The notes beneath the pieces are model-generated. The model did not search any database, had not been told where the DNA came from, and saw only the letters and a list, made by a program, of their open reading frames with translations. The position numbers were made by a program, and so were the translations under genes. From contig NW_006921533.1 of NCBI RefSeq assembly GCF_000340215.1, forward strand, positions 7,925,977 through 7,989,976: a stretch of DNA of 64,000 bases, in the 5' to 3' direction. This DNA comes from Pseudocercospora fijiensis CIRAD86 (Eukaryota; Ascomycota; Dothideomycetes; Mycosphaerellales; Mycosphaerellaceae). Positions 20,983 to 30,937 of this stretch are shown here, in pieces; the stretch's first letter is position 1; every line of letters begins with the position of its first letter.

Positions 20983-22731
20983 TTAGACCTCATCGCCCTG
21001 GGCATTCTTTCCAGTAACCTTCCTCTTACTCTCCTTGCCTTTCGAAGTCGCCTTGGAGCCCGTCCTGCCAGCGACGACTTCTTTCTCACCCGACAGACGT
21101 TCTCGCGACTTCCCAGCCTTCAACTTCTTCGCCCCCGTCCCAGTCTCTCCCTCACCCCCTCGTCGTCCCCTCTCAATCCGATCCCAAGTAGCCTTCCTCA
21201 CCCTCCTCACAAACTCCGGATCCCTCTGAAACCTCCTCTCCCTCTCCGAATTCAACCTCTCCGAATCCCGATGCGGATTAAGCTGCACCTCAACATACAA
21301 CTCCCGTCCATACACCCCTTCCATCGCAGCATTCAAAAAAGTCCCAACACGTCTCGCAGAATTCTTCTTCCAATTCCACATCTTCCCATCTCTCTTCGCT
21401 CCTTGTTGCGGTAACACGAAAACTTCATACTCGACATTATAATTCCAACCTCCTTTGTCCACTTCGTTTTCCAACCCTCTGCGGATGCCTTTGTAGTCGC
21501 CTTGGCCGTCTAGGAGCCACTTTGAGAAGTTTTCAAAGGTTTCGCCCGGCGAGAGGTCGAGTTGTCGGTTGAGATCGAGGGGGAGATCTTCTCTTGCGAC
21601 GTTGTTGGCGAAGTAGACTACTAGGGCGATGTCGTCGTCCGGTTTCTTTTTCTTGCTTTTGGAAGTTTGTGTAGTTTTGCCTTTTGCTTTTGAAGCAGGA
21701 GGAAAGGCTCCATCTGTGGGTTGCGGAGTTGTAGGTGGTTGAATGAGGATGTTGTCGTCTTTTTCTTCGTCTTCGAGATGGTTGTAGGCGTCGAGGGACA
21801 CTTCGCTAGTATCTGTATCGTTCAGAAGCTGGATAAGTCTCTCTCTGATCTTCTTCTGACTCTTGAGACCTGCGAATGCTCGATCTGGAGTGTAACCCTT
21901 GACCATTTCAGCAACATTTGTGACACGCTTGCTACGCTCAAAGTGACCAATCGAGATGCCGTTTACGAACCATGAATGTACTGCGTAGTAGTTGATCTCC
22001 TTTTCGGCTTTCACCTCGGCGACAATGACAATGTCCATGGCTATATTGCCGTCCTGAGTAGGCTCGGCATCATCATGCCCGTCCCAGACTCCAATTCGTA
22101 TCAGAGGATGATCGTCGTCCGAATGTGTAAGATCAGGCTTGCCTTCGTTATCTGGTGCCTCTTCATCTTCGACCTCTTCGTCGGCTCCGAGTGACTCCTC
22201 TCCATTTTCGGTAGGCCCATCGATGTCCTCGTCCTCGTCCCCGTCGTCTTCGTCTTCGTCTTGTACTTTAAACCGGTAATCACGTCTCATTTTGCTGCTT
22301 TTGCTCACTCTCCTCTTGACAACCGGCACAATGATATCATCACCGTCCGACTCGCTACGCCTCTCAACCGCTGTTCCTGGAGTCTTTCCGTCATGAGCTT
22401 TCGTCGTCTTACTTCCAGCCGTCCCAGCCTGAGTAGCTTGCTCGAAATGAACCAGATATGTCTCCTCTACTTCATCGGCACCAATGTGTTTAGACTTCAG
22501 TTGCTGAAGAGTTCTTCGAGGATGAGATAAATCGCCGCATCGCCCGGGTTCATGAATGCTCGGATCACCTAGATCACTGCCCCCGACCTGAGCGGCCACG
22601 GCAGCCAAGAAACTCTTCCACGTCTTCGAGGTTTGATCGGTAAAGTCATACCTGTCAAGGTCCACCCCACCCTGGTTGCTCTCAATGTCTGAATGTCGTT
22701 GTGGACAAATCTGCAGGTTCAAAATCACCAT
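20983..22731 (-). CDS. Unrecognised protein, paralogue of the upstream neighbour (short form)
   Basis: A single open frame of 582 codons from MVILNLQICPQRH. This start was chosen over two upstream in-frame ATGs because the conserved text begins here, matching LRFKFCPNHH at the start of the neighbour. The N-terminal module (about 1-110) is followed by a very acidic region (about 175-225, runs of D/E) with KRRVSK just before it. A middle module begins IVIVAEVKAEKEINYYAVHSW (about 258). A final module runs from DIALVVYFANNVARE (about 385) through VFVLPQQG to LYVEVQL (about 500), and the tail is Lys/Arg-rich. No catalytic motif, signal peptide or membrane segment is seen. Likely nuclear or nucleic-acid/protein-binding, by composition only. 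It has the same strand and order as its paralogue, 186 bp away. Confidence 0.8.
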   Translation of the reverse strand: MVILNLQICPQRHSDIESNQGGVDLDRYDFTDQTSKTWKSFLAAVAAQVGGSDLGDPSIHEPGRCGDLSHPRRTLQQLKSKHIGADEVEETYLVHFEQATQAGTAGSKTTKAHDGKTPGTAVERRSESDGDDIIVPVVKRRVSKSSKMRRDYRFKVQDEDEDDGDEDEDIDGPTENGEESLGADEEVEDEEAPDNEGKPDLTHSDDDHPLIRIGVWDGHDDAEPTQDGNIAMDIVIVAEVKAEKEINYYAVHSWFVNGISIGHFERSKRVTNVAEMVKGYTPDRAFAGLKSQKKIRERLIQLLNDTDTSEVSLDAYNHLEDEEKDDNILIQPPTTPQPTDGAFPPASKAKGKTTQTSKSKKKKPDDDIALVVYFANNVAREDLPLDLNRQLDLSPGETFENFSKWLLDGQGDYKGIRRGLENEVDKGGWNYNVEYEVFVLPQQGAKRDGKMWNWKKNSARRVGTFLNAAMEGVYGRELYVEVQLNPHRDSERLNSERERRFQRDPEFVRRVRKATWDRIERGRRGGEGETGTGAKKLKAGKSRERLSGEKEVVAGRTGSKATSKGKESKRKVTGKNAQGDEV

Positions 22732-22917
22732 TCTGAAAAGAACACAGCTTGACTGTGAGAAACTTGTTGACACGAACAACCAAACTTCAATCGTACAGGA
22801 AGCAGCAAGGAGCTTTACATACACATAGACAGAAAGACAAAAGAAAGACATGTTTGCCACCCTCAAAGCCACCAATCCCACCAGATGCCTCAAGACACTT
22901 CTCGAAATGCATCACCA

Positions 22918-25722
22918 TCATTCATCCGAGTATTCCGAAGTATCCCAAAACGTCTCATCATCTGAATCATCATCATTCGTGCCCAGCGAAACTTGACGGC
23001 GCGGCGGACTCGGAGCCTGCGCTGGAGTAGTAATCGCAGCAGAAGGCCTAGGTGCATTCCTATTCATCCTCTCCCTCCACTCCCGATCCTTAACCCCAGC
23101 ATCCTCCGCCTCAACAAGATGCACCTCAACATACAACAACCTCTTCCCAAAAGCCTGCACAGTCACAGCATCCAAAAACTCTTCGGCAAAACTCCCATCG
23201 TCTTGCCATTCACACATGACTTTCCCGGCTCCGTGGGGTAACACCCAGATGTTGAGATCGCCCCAGTAGTTGAAACCTGAATCGTCGGCGTGGAGCATGT
23301 GGTCCAGAGTACCGTAAGTGTCAGAGACGACGTTGTCGAGGATGTAGGATTTGAAAGTGCCGCAGGTTTCCGCGTTGTCGAGGGCAGCGAGGATGTGCTC
23401 TGGGAGGCCGAGAGGAGTTTTGGCGAGGTTGTTGACGAACGTGATCACGACGTCGATTTCTTCGTCCTCGTTATTGTCAACGTCGGGATTAAGAGTGCCG
23501 TCGAACGGGTGCAAGCTGTGTTCGACACGGACCGGTGCCTCTTTGGGTGCATTTGAAGCGTTGGTTTTCTTTTGATGGAATCTTGTGAAAGCCCATGTTA
23601 AGATGGCTTGGGTGAGGAGCTCTGGTTTTCTGGGGTTCCATTTTGGCGCCCAGAAGGGGTCGACTTGTAACGTAACTCGCCTCAAATTGACCTCGGAAGC
23701 ATTCTGGTAGGCGCCGATTCTGCTGCCGTTGATGTTCCAGGTGTTCACGGACAAGTACTGGACAGATGATTCGCCACTGCCGCGAGCACCACGCGGGTGA
23801 ATGACAGCAACGAGGATGTCTACCATTGTGGGGCTATCGGTCGGGTCGCCAGGCTCCTCAGCCTCCTGTGTCGCATTGAGCTTGCCAATGCGAACATAAC
23901 GACGGCCGTCATCAAGATCGAGGAATTTAGCTGCCTTCGAAGGCTGCGACAAGTCGGCATCTGAGGCCTTCCGCTTGCGGCTTTCTTTGTGAAGCTCCTC
24001 CAGAGTGTTTTCGTCCTCGGGACGCTCAGTTTCCAGAGTCGGCGACGGCTCAGCTTCTTCCACAGCATCCTCATTGGGCTCTGCGTCTTCAGGTTCCACG
24101 TCCGAGAAACCATCTTGATCCAGCAACTGATCCTCACCGGGCGAGGGAGCGCCACGGGAAGATGTCGGGCGTCTTCCTGAACTTGCTCTCGAGCCTGAAG
24201 CGCGTGGAACACTCCCATTCCTCTGACCTCTCAAGCCGGAAGAATCCGGGGGCGTTGAATCGTAAGGAGTACGCGGAGATCCAGTGCCCTGTCTAGAGCC
24301 TGGCCGTGAGCCCGGAGTCCGCGGTGCGCTCCCACCTCTCTGACCTCTCGAGCTGACGGAGTTCTGGGGCGACGTAGAATTGCCAGGAGAGCGACCAGAT
24401 CCTGTTCCCTGTCTTGAGCCACTTCCCTGACCTCTCAAGCTGACATACGGTAAGCCATGAGGAGGACGTGGAGATCCTGTCGCCTGTCTTGAACGCGGCC
24501 TTGAGCTTGATGGAAGGCTCCTACTCCTCTGACTTCCGCCAAGGGAGGAGTTCAGAGGCGAAGCTGGATTGCTAGGAGTATAAGGAGACGCCGTTGCACG
24601 TCTCGACCCAGGCCTTGAGCCCGCGCTTCCACGCTTCTGACTCCCGCCAACAGAAGGCGGATCGCTAGGAGTGCGTGCCCGACTCCCAGACCTCTGACTC
24701 CTCTGTTGCGGCGAAATCGAATTGCCAGGCGCGCGCCCTTCCCTCCGCGACAGACTCCCAGCCCCAGACGCGATCCTCCTCCTCCCGGGAGAAACAGGCT
24801 CTTGTTTAACCCTCGGACTCGGCCGCGGCAAATCAAAATGCACACTCAACAACCTCTCGCGATTAACATCCGTTCCAAAACGATGCCACTCCCCCTCCCC
24901 AACCCAACAATACATGACCTTAAAAGTCTCAACATCCAACCCCTCCTCCCCATCCAACATGACATGTTGCCGCTCCCCACCAGCACAAACCCTCCTCCGA
25001 TCCCGAACATATCCATCCCAAACCCGATGATGAAAATGCAAAGACGCCCCCACCGGGAAAAAATCCGTCACGTCCCCCTCCATCTGCTGCCAAAACGCAT
25101 TCTTAATCTCCTCCCAACTCTCACACTCCGTAACATCAATCTCCAAAATGTCCTCGTGTTCGAATTCATCGAATTGACAGAACCGGAATTTCAGAATATG
25201 TTTCGGGAGGGCGAGGATCGAGAATTTCTGCGCCAGGGCGACAGCTTTACGTTTTTGAGGGGAAGTCTTCGGTGTCGGGGCACGACCGGTATTGGATCTT
25301 TTCTTGGGTCGCCAGAGAGGATTGTAGTCCTTGGGACTTTGGGGGGATTTGGGGAGGGAGTTGGTTTTGTCTTTGAAGTTGATGTGGAGGAAGACGATGT
25401 CGCCGGTTGATCTGTCGAGTCCGCGGCCCTGGGAAGCGTATTCGGTGCGGAGAGTTGCGAGGGAGAGGTCTTGGGAACATGGTTCGTCGTCTTTTGTTGG
25501 GGCGTGGAAGCTCACGGTGTCGTCTCCGGGTTGAAGCTGGAATCGGAAAAGCTTGCCGTTCTCGGTGTATTCGTTTTTGAAAACTTCGTTGAGGCGAGAG
25601 GTGAGATCGCGGTGGGTGGTAACGCCTTTTAGGTCTACGGAGATGGAACGAAGCTTGCGGAATGGATTGCCAGGATGGTGATTGGGGCAGAATTTGAAGC
25701 GAAGCTCAATTGGTCCTGCCAT
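22918..25722 (-). CDS. Unrecognised multi-module protein with RS/PG-rich linker (long paralogue)
   Basis: 934 codons from MAGPIELRFKFCPNHH; the frame is open 29 codons further up, but this ATG starts the conserved text. Four modules are visible: 1 (about 1-120; FKFCPNHH to IVFLHINF), 2 (about 175-310; HILKFRFC to LLSVHFDL), 3 (about 640-725; VDILVAVIHP to VNTWNINGSRIGAY), and 4 (about 775-900; VVITFVNNLAKTP, WVLPHGAG, LLYVEVHLVE). Modules 3 and 4 align by eye with the last two modules of the neighbour. Between 2 and 3 lies a long disordered region with repeats such as GSRPGSRQGTGSPRTP, then acidic text and KRKASDADLSQP. The end is acidic. The modules look like small alpha/beta, ubiquitin-like or PB1-like folds, which is only an inference. 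No enzyme motif is visible. Confidence 0.82.
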   Translation of the reverse strand: MAGPIELRFKFCPNHHPGNPFRKLRSISVDLKGVTTHRDLTSRLNEVFKNEYTENGKLFRFQLQPGDDTVSFHAPTKDDEPCSQDLSLATLRTEYASQGRGLDRSTGDIVFLHINFKDKTNSLPKSPQSPKDYNPLWRPKKRSNTGRAPTPKTSPQKRKAVALAQKFSILALPKHILKFRFCQFDEFEHEDILEIDVTECESWEEIKNAFWQQMEGDVTDFFPVGASLHFHHRVWDGYVRDRRRVCAGGERQHVMLDGEEGLDVETFKVMYCWVGEGEWHRFGTDVNRERLLSVHFDLPRPSPRVKQEPVSPGRRRIASGAGSLSRREGRAPGNSISPQQRSQRSGSRARTPSDPPSVGGSQKRGSAGSRPGSRRATASPYTPSNPASPLNSSLGGSQRSRSLPSSSRPRSRQATGSPRPPHGLPYVSLRGQGSGSRQGTGSGRSPGNSTSPQNSVSSRGQRGGSAPRTPGSRPGSRQGTGSPRTPYDSTPPDSSGLRGQRNGSVPRASGSRASSGRRPTSSRGAPSPGEDQLLDQDGFSDVEPEDAEPNEDAVEEAEPSPTLETERPEDENTLEELHKESRKRKASDADLSQPSKAAKFLDLDDGRRYVRIGKLNATQEAEEPGDPTDSPTMVDILVAVIHPRGARGSGESSVQYLSVNTWNINGSRIGAYQNASEVNLRRVTLQVDPFWAPKWNPRKPELLTQAILTWAFTRFHQKKTNASNAPKEAPVRVEHSLHPFDGTLNPDVDNNEDEEIDVVITFVNNLAKTPLGLPEHILAALDNAETCGTFKSYILDNVVSDTYGTLDHMLHADDSGFNYWGDLNIWVLPHGAGKVMCEWQDDGSFAEEFLDAVTVQAFGKRLLYVEVHLVEAEDAGVKDREWRERMNRNAPRPSAAITTPAQAPSPPRRQVSLGTNDDDSDDETFWDTSEYSDE

Positions 25723-26243
25723 GGTGTAGTCTTGTCGATCCTGTATACTTCGAATTCTGGAAGCTGTAGATGTTATTGTAAAAAAGCTTCGGAGCCATGT
25801 CTCGGTCAATGGCGCGCATTGTCGAACAAAGGTCTCGCCGGATCTGGACGTTGTTTCGCCGGATGAGGATGTCGTTCAAGATCGTGTACGATAGCACTTC
25901 GACACAAAGAACAACATATTGTTCTCTTTGTGCAGCGCATGCCTTTCGCGCCCAATGGTCCAACGTCGATCTCATCAGGTTCATTGCCTCTTCGCTCCGT
26001 CGACATCAGCAATGATACAAGGATGTACAGGTTTCCTGATGCATTGCACTTGGAGTGAAGCTGCTTATATTCATTCATACTTCGCTAAGCGCATCTCATT
26101 CCGCGCATTAATCTTCTAGTAACTTTCACTCACGCTTCTCGGCTTCACCATCACTGCTGCCCGGCTCTCCGCCATCCATTTCCTTCGTGGAAGCTTCGCT
26201 ATCGTTGTCAAGAATTTCTTGCTCATGCTCTGGCACGAGACGG
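25723..26243. other. Intergenic region between two minus-strand genes
   Basis: Promoter of the long paralogue and 3' flank of the PPR gene. The minus-strand frame 26126-26260 reads as acidic, gene-like text (EHEQEILDNDSEAST, EMDGGEPGSSDGEAEKRE) one frame away from the end of the PPR gene; see the finding on its C-terminus. Otherwise nothing is seen. Confidence 0.5.
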
Positions 26244-29200
26244 TCATCTGAAACCTTCCTTATTGGCCTGAGTGGCATCGTCCTCATCATGATCCCTCGC
26301 TTGGCGTTCAGCACGACGCTCGCGAGTGACTCTTCGAGTGAATTCGTTCTTCTGCCTCGATGGAATGCGCCTTCGCCAATCCTCGCCCCACAGCACTCGT
26401 CTCTGCAACCTGTCCCGATCGACGCGTGGAATACTCTCCACAGCTTCAACAGTCCGAGGGGCATTCGCGCGAATCTGTCGCTCAGTGCCAACCAATCGCT
26501 TCAAGTTTTGGGCCAATTTTTGAGTCCCAGGGTCATTCGAGTCTGTAAGAGGCGTGAAATTGACAGAGTCTGGAGACCATCCGGCCTCCAGACGCTTGAT
26601 GTCGATCAATGCCCTTCCCAAATACAACATAGTTCGGTACTCAGGTACCAACTGCTCTGTTGGAAAGTAACGTTTTCTCATGTACTGCATACTCTCTGCA
26701 CGCTCACCTCGGCGAGATCCGTGGCGACTTACGATCGGAATAGGGCGCCATCCAGGAAAGTTGCTGATCATATACCGCTCCGTGAGTGTGAAGGCCAACA
26801 GGGCAAGAGGAGGATTAGCAGCCGAACAAAGATACTCAATGAATCGATTCCAAACAACCCTGTGGAAGGTATAGCCTTGAGTGACGAGGCGTGTGAACTC
26901 GCGAACCATGTCCGCGATTCGATCTTGTGCCTTCAACGCCGTGATGTAGAGAAGGAAAGGTTGCGAGAGGATATTCCGACGTCCCGGCGCTGGCCGCGGA
27001 CCAAGATTGGAAGCACCTTTGGGCACGGGGGTTGGTTTCATTGCGAGATCTGGCACGGCTCTTTCTTGTTGATCAGATTTGGCATCTGCAGAGAAGCCAA
27101 GCTCAGCACGATCGTCTTGAGACGACGCTTCCACAACAGGAGCGTTGAGCCGGAACGCATGCTCCGAGGCTGGCTCGGTCACCTTATTCTCTGGCCCATC
27201 GTGTGAGCGCCGCAACTCAGGCACAGCGGAGGGTGGAGCAACTCTGTCCGCTTGGTCCTTGACCACACGCCAGTAGGCCTCGACTTGTTCGTACTCCTCC
27301 GCACGCAACAGTGCGTTCATGAGGCCACTATGGAGGCGAAAGCTTGGCGTCTGTGTTCGCCCGAACTTTTGCATAATCCTCAGCGACTGCTCAAAGAGAT
27401 TTTTGGCCTCTTCGAGACATCCTCGACCACCATGGATCCAGATGATGGATGCAAACATGTCTCCCACCATGTCTGCAGCTGAGAGACCATGTCCACTACC
27501 AACAGACAGATCCCGATCCGAAAGTCCCCGGACCATCCGCTGAAGCTCCGCCATTGCCCCCGGGAGGGATCGTTTCTCGAGTTGTAAAGCATGCTGTGCT
27601 ACTGCCCTGTCCTGTTTCTGGGCTTGCTGGAGAGACTTGGCCCTGGTGTAAAGCTGTTTAGATCTCGCGCCTGGACGGACGTTGTGCGCAATGAGCTTCT
27701 TGTACACGAAGACCGCCCTTCCATACTGTCTGGTGTCAATAAACCCCGTCATAACGGCGTCATAGTGCGCCGCCTGAGGCTGGAATCCTTCGCTCCTCAT
27801 CACTGTTTTGACAATGAGCCAGGCCGCGTTCGCCTGTCGGAATGCGACCAATGTCCGCAGGAGATAAACGTACGATTTGCCGTTCAGCCGTATGCCCTCA
27901 GACTTCATCCATCGGTAGGTGCTCATGACGGCATCGATGTTGTGCAGCGTTGCGTAGTGACCCAGCAAGGCATTGCAACAGCCGGTCACAGAGCCTCTGA
28001 TTTCGCGCGCTCGAAAGCGCCTGACGGCATCTTTCATTGCTTCCTCGGCCTTCTGTGTTTGTCGAGCATAGCACAGTGCAACGATGTGGGCCTCAATCAG
28101 CCAAGCTCGAGCCGAATCTCCGGTCAGATCATAGAATTGCTCGATGAGATCTTCTGTCGCGGGTACATCTCCGCGCCGCGCGAGCATTCTCAACACTCCT
28201 GTCAAGGTATCACGATTGGGTACCAAGCCAACATCGTGCACTGCAGACTTCAGAAGAGACAGTGCGCCATCGAGATCGTCGAGACGCGCGTAGGCTGCCA
28301 GCAAACTGTTCCAGCACTCTATATCGAGTTCATCGTTGTGTGCTTTGGCTACGGCGCGCGCTTTCTCGAATGCTGTCTTAGCGGACACTAGATCAGAAGC
28401 CTCGGCGTGTACAAGAATTCGAGTCCAGTAGGCAGCTTTCTGATCTTCGTACTGGCTGTAATTGCGCTCAAGATACTTGAACCAGCTCTCAACTTGATCT
28501 CTGTTTGCATCCCGGGCTGCGAACAGGAGCAATTTATGAACCGCATCAAGTCTTAATTTGCCATGCCATCTTTGCCAGTCGTTTACCACGAAGCCGATAG
28601 AAACGTTTTGGATGGTATCTTTGTCAGTGTGCCTGAATAAGGCTCGGCCGCCGCACATCTTCAAGAGTATGAAAAGCAGGTCCTCGTTGAGCTTTGCATT
28701 CGGCATTTCGCGATAGCATTGATAGAGGCAGGAGATTATGGGACTTGACCAAGTGTCTCGTGATACAAGTGTGTGAGAGCGCAGGTATTCGTCAAGGAGG
28801 TTCAATCGACGAGCCAAGAGCGTTTCGAAGAAATGTGTTTGCTCAGGGGCCCAACGCGATAAGCGATATACCAGGGAATAGAGGTAGTCCCTCTTGGTCT
28901 TGAAGGCTACCGGTACTCGATCCTGCAAGGCTTGCTGGCACGCTTCTTTCGCGATGTGCACCCACATGGTAAGCCAGGGCTGTCTCTGATCCTCGGACAA
29001 GGGTTTAATGTGCAATGTCAAGCCATACGCAACATCAAGGTTGTCATGCTCTCCGATTTTCACCAGAAAGAGGCCATGTTGTCGAGAGTTACTCTGAGAT
29101 TCCGAAGCTCTAAAGATTCGCAAAGCGAGGTGCCATAGGGCACGCCGCATGACAACAGAAAACATCGACGATGATAGCTGCGAGACATTCGGCAGATGAG

Positions 29201-30290
29201 AGACAGCTTCGTCATGCAATGTCAGGGCCATTTCGTGGGATGCTTCCATCTTGAGGAAGGCCTGGCATGCAGACTGGTACAATGCCAGCGTCCTCTGTTT
29301 GGGTGGGATCGACCAAAAGAGAGTAACGATGTATGCGAGGACGTCTGTGCTCTGAATTTCCGAGAGCCAGCTCAAAAGTCTTTCCTTTAGGCGTAGGTCA
29401 TCTCTGTCATCAGACGGCAATGAAATGTAAAGCTTCCACGTCTGGTCAACAAGCTCAGGTAATGCCTTCAGGGAATCTGAGGCCAGAGTGCGGCGCAGGC
29501 GGGTGAGGCCTTCGAAGCCTGGGTGGGCGCCTGCGCGATCTTCGAATCTGGCCGCTTCTTCTGTCTTCCGGACTGCATCCACAGACTGTTCCAATGTCTG
29601 GTCTTCCGCCAGTTCGGCAGCAGAAATGGCAGTAAATGGATGGTATGAGCTTTCTTCTGACAAAGTACCGAGCCCAGATACTTTCGGTCGCCGTGAGAGC
29701 AGCTCGTTAATCGTATACCCGCTCATGGCATCCTTGGCCACCGCGGGCCTCGCCTGCCCATCGCGCTCAGTATCTATACCACCCGGAAGTTGGACTGGAC
29801 CAATGTTGTTGCTTTCTGCCTGGTGCTTGCCATCTCTTGGTGATCGTGAACCATGCGCCTTCACCTGCCGACCCTGCGATCTCGACGAATAGCACCTTGA
29901 TGCCTGTACGAAGCCTTCAGGCAAGCGCCTCGCATTTCGCCTCTCCCAGGGCTCCTTGAGCTGGCCGTTGACCCGATTTGCCCAAGCCAATACGTGTGGA
30001 GGATATAGAAAATCCAGATATTCACCATCGGGTAGCATGTGGGGAGTCTCGGACTTCTGCTCTCGTGCTGCTCGGATCGTTCTCGCCGACGTGCTATCGT
30101 GTCGTAGAGGGAGGTCGTGAGGTGGAGTGGCCGATATGGCATAGGGCGGGAGTCCGAGGTCGCCAGCGCCATACGTCCAGAATGCCTGATGGAGCTGGCG
30201 CTGGCTTCGTGCCGCCTTCTTCGCTGCCGACGCACATTTTAGAGAATCTCGGGCTCCAGCTGTCAGACATGCTCCAGCTCGCTCTAGCAT
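26244..30290 (-). CDS. Mitochondrial pentatricopeptide repeat (PPR) protein
   Basis: 1348 codons in one exon. The first about 60 residues are rich in Ala, Arg, Ser and Lys with few acids, like a mitochondrial targeting signal. Helical-pair repeats of PPR type run from about 617 to 870, for example YWTRILVHAEASDLVSAKTA, WNSLLAAYARLDDLDGALSL, YVYLLRTLVAFRQANAAWLI and YDAVMTGFIDTRQYGRAVFV; another pair lies near 1110-1185. Large ascomycete PPR proteins of this type bind mitochondrial transcripts and support their stability or translation (the cya-5 group is one comparison, but orthology is not shown). The C-terminus is basic (RERRAERQARDHDED). It is divergently arranged with the small gene at 30938. 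The last 10-20 codons are uncertain because gene-like text continues in another frame past the stop. Confidence 0.87.
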   Translation of the reverse strand: MLERAGACLTAGARDSLKCASAAKKAARSQRQLHQAFWTYGAGDLGLPPYAISATPPHDLPLRHDSTSARTIRAAREQKSETPHMLPDGEYLDFLYPPHVLAWANRVNGQLKEPWERRNARRLPEGFVQASRCYSSRSQGRQVKAHGSRSPRDGKHQAESNNIGPVQLPGGIDTERDGQARPAVAKDAMSGYTINELLSRRPKVSGLGTLSEESSYHPFTAISAAELAEDQTLEQSVDAVRKTEEAARFEDRAGAHPGFEGLTRLRRTLASDSLKALPELVDQTWKLYISLPSDDRDDLRLKERLLSWLSEIQSTDVLAYIVTLFWSIPPKQRTLALYQSACQAFLKMEASHEMALTLHDEAVSHLPNVSQLSSSMFSVVMRRALWHLALRIFRASESQSNSRQHGLFLVKIGEHDNLDVAYGLTLHIKPLSEDQRQPWLTMWVHIAKEACQQALQDRVPVAFKTKRDYLYSLVYRLSRWAPEQTHFFETLLARRLNLLDEYLRSHTLVSRDTWSSPIISCLYQCYREMPNAKLNEDLLFILLKMCGGRALFRHTDKDTIQNVSIGFVVNDWQRWHGKLRLDAVHKLLLFAARDANRDQVESWFKYLERNYSQYEDQKAAYWTRILVHAEASDLVSAKTAFEKARAVAKAHNDELDIECWNSLLAAYARLDDLDGALSLLKSAVHDVGLVPNRDTLTGVLRMLARRGDVPATEDLIEQFYDLTGDSARAWLIEAHIVALCYARQTQKAEEAMKDAVRRFRAREIRGSVTGCCNALLGHYATLHNIDAVMSTYRWMKSEGIRLNGKSYVYLLRTLVAFRQANAAWLIVKTVMRSEGFQPQAAHYDAVMTGFIDTRQYGRAVFVYKKLIAHNVRPGARSKQLYTRAKSLQQAQKQDRAVAQHALQLEKRSLPGAMAELQRMVRGLSDRDLSVGSGHGLSAADMVGDMFASIIWIHGGRGCLEEAKNLFEQSLRIMQKFGRTQTPSFRLHSGLMNALLRAEEYEQVEAYWRVVKDQADRVAPPSAVPELRRSHDGPENKVTEPASEHAFRLNAPVVEASSQDDRAELGFSADAKSDQQERAVPDLAMKPTPVPKGASNLGPRPAPGRRNILSQPFLLYITALKAQDRIADMVREFTRLVTQGYTFHRVVWNRFIEYLCSAANPPLALLAFTLTERYMISNFPGWRPIPIVSRHGSRRGERAESMQYMRKRYFPTEQLVPEYRTMLYLGRALIDIKRLEAGWSPDSVNFTPLTDSNDPGTQKLAQNLKRLVGTERQIRANAPRTVEAVESIPRVDRDRLQRRVLWGEDWRRRIPSRQKNEFTRRVTRERRAERQARDHDEDDATQANKEGFR

Positions 30291-30937
30291 GCCCCCCAGA
30301 CACTCATCACGGGAGCTGTCTGCGTTGGTGGCGCCTTACCGTATATGGAAGCAGTCGCAGCAAGTCGGGAGGAACTGCGACGGCGCTGACTGTTAGAGCG
30401 AGGAATGCTTGGTGTAGAGTCGTAGGCGAGGCGCTTCCATGGCAAGCAAGAATAATGTGTGTCGCCAATCGATGATGCGTCCAAACTTCCACTCGCCTCT
30501 CCGCGGAAGTGGGCGCGCTGTGGCCTGTACCTGTACTGCATCCACAGCTTCCCAAGCCCATCGCCATTCTCCCTCTTCCATCACCATAACCAACTCCAGC
30601 CTGTTGACATGCTGCTTGCCGGGGAATCTGGAGCAAGAATCACTGAGCATTGTTCGAGATGGGTAACATCACCAGCCATACCATCGCCTCACTCCTCCTG
30701 CATTTCCAGTCAGACTCCCAGCGTGCCAGGAAGCATAGTGATCGCAGATTGACAATCGCACTGATCGATTGGTAGGCCCGCGCACCAGCAAGCAGATCTT
30801 GTGATCACGCAGAAGTATTTGGTGAAGAAATTCTGCACATCTCCATTCCCCTCATTCACTATACACAACACTCTTCCCCCTTGTAAAGAACAACCCGAAC
30901 CCATGCCCTCTACAGAGACCCAGATCTGCGTACCAAA
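30291..30937. promoter_or_regulatory. Shared divergent promoter region
   Basis: The 647-bp gap between the ATG of the minus-strand PPR gene and the plus-strand small gene must carry both 5' regions. Overlapping short frames here (for example 30307-30636 minus) look like shadows. No TATA box or operator can be assigned with confidence. Confidence 0.45.

Noticed and set aside
20689..21414. 241-codon plus-strand frame containing 12-residue repeats
   Set aside because: The repeat part is a 36-bp minisatellite and the rest is antisense to the short paralogue, with Pro/Leu/Ser-rich shadow composition.
26187..28391. Two long plus-strand frames (339 and 266 codons) across the PPR locus
   Set aside because: They are antisense to the PPR gene, contain no domain, and follow its codon pattern in the opposite strand.
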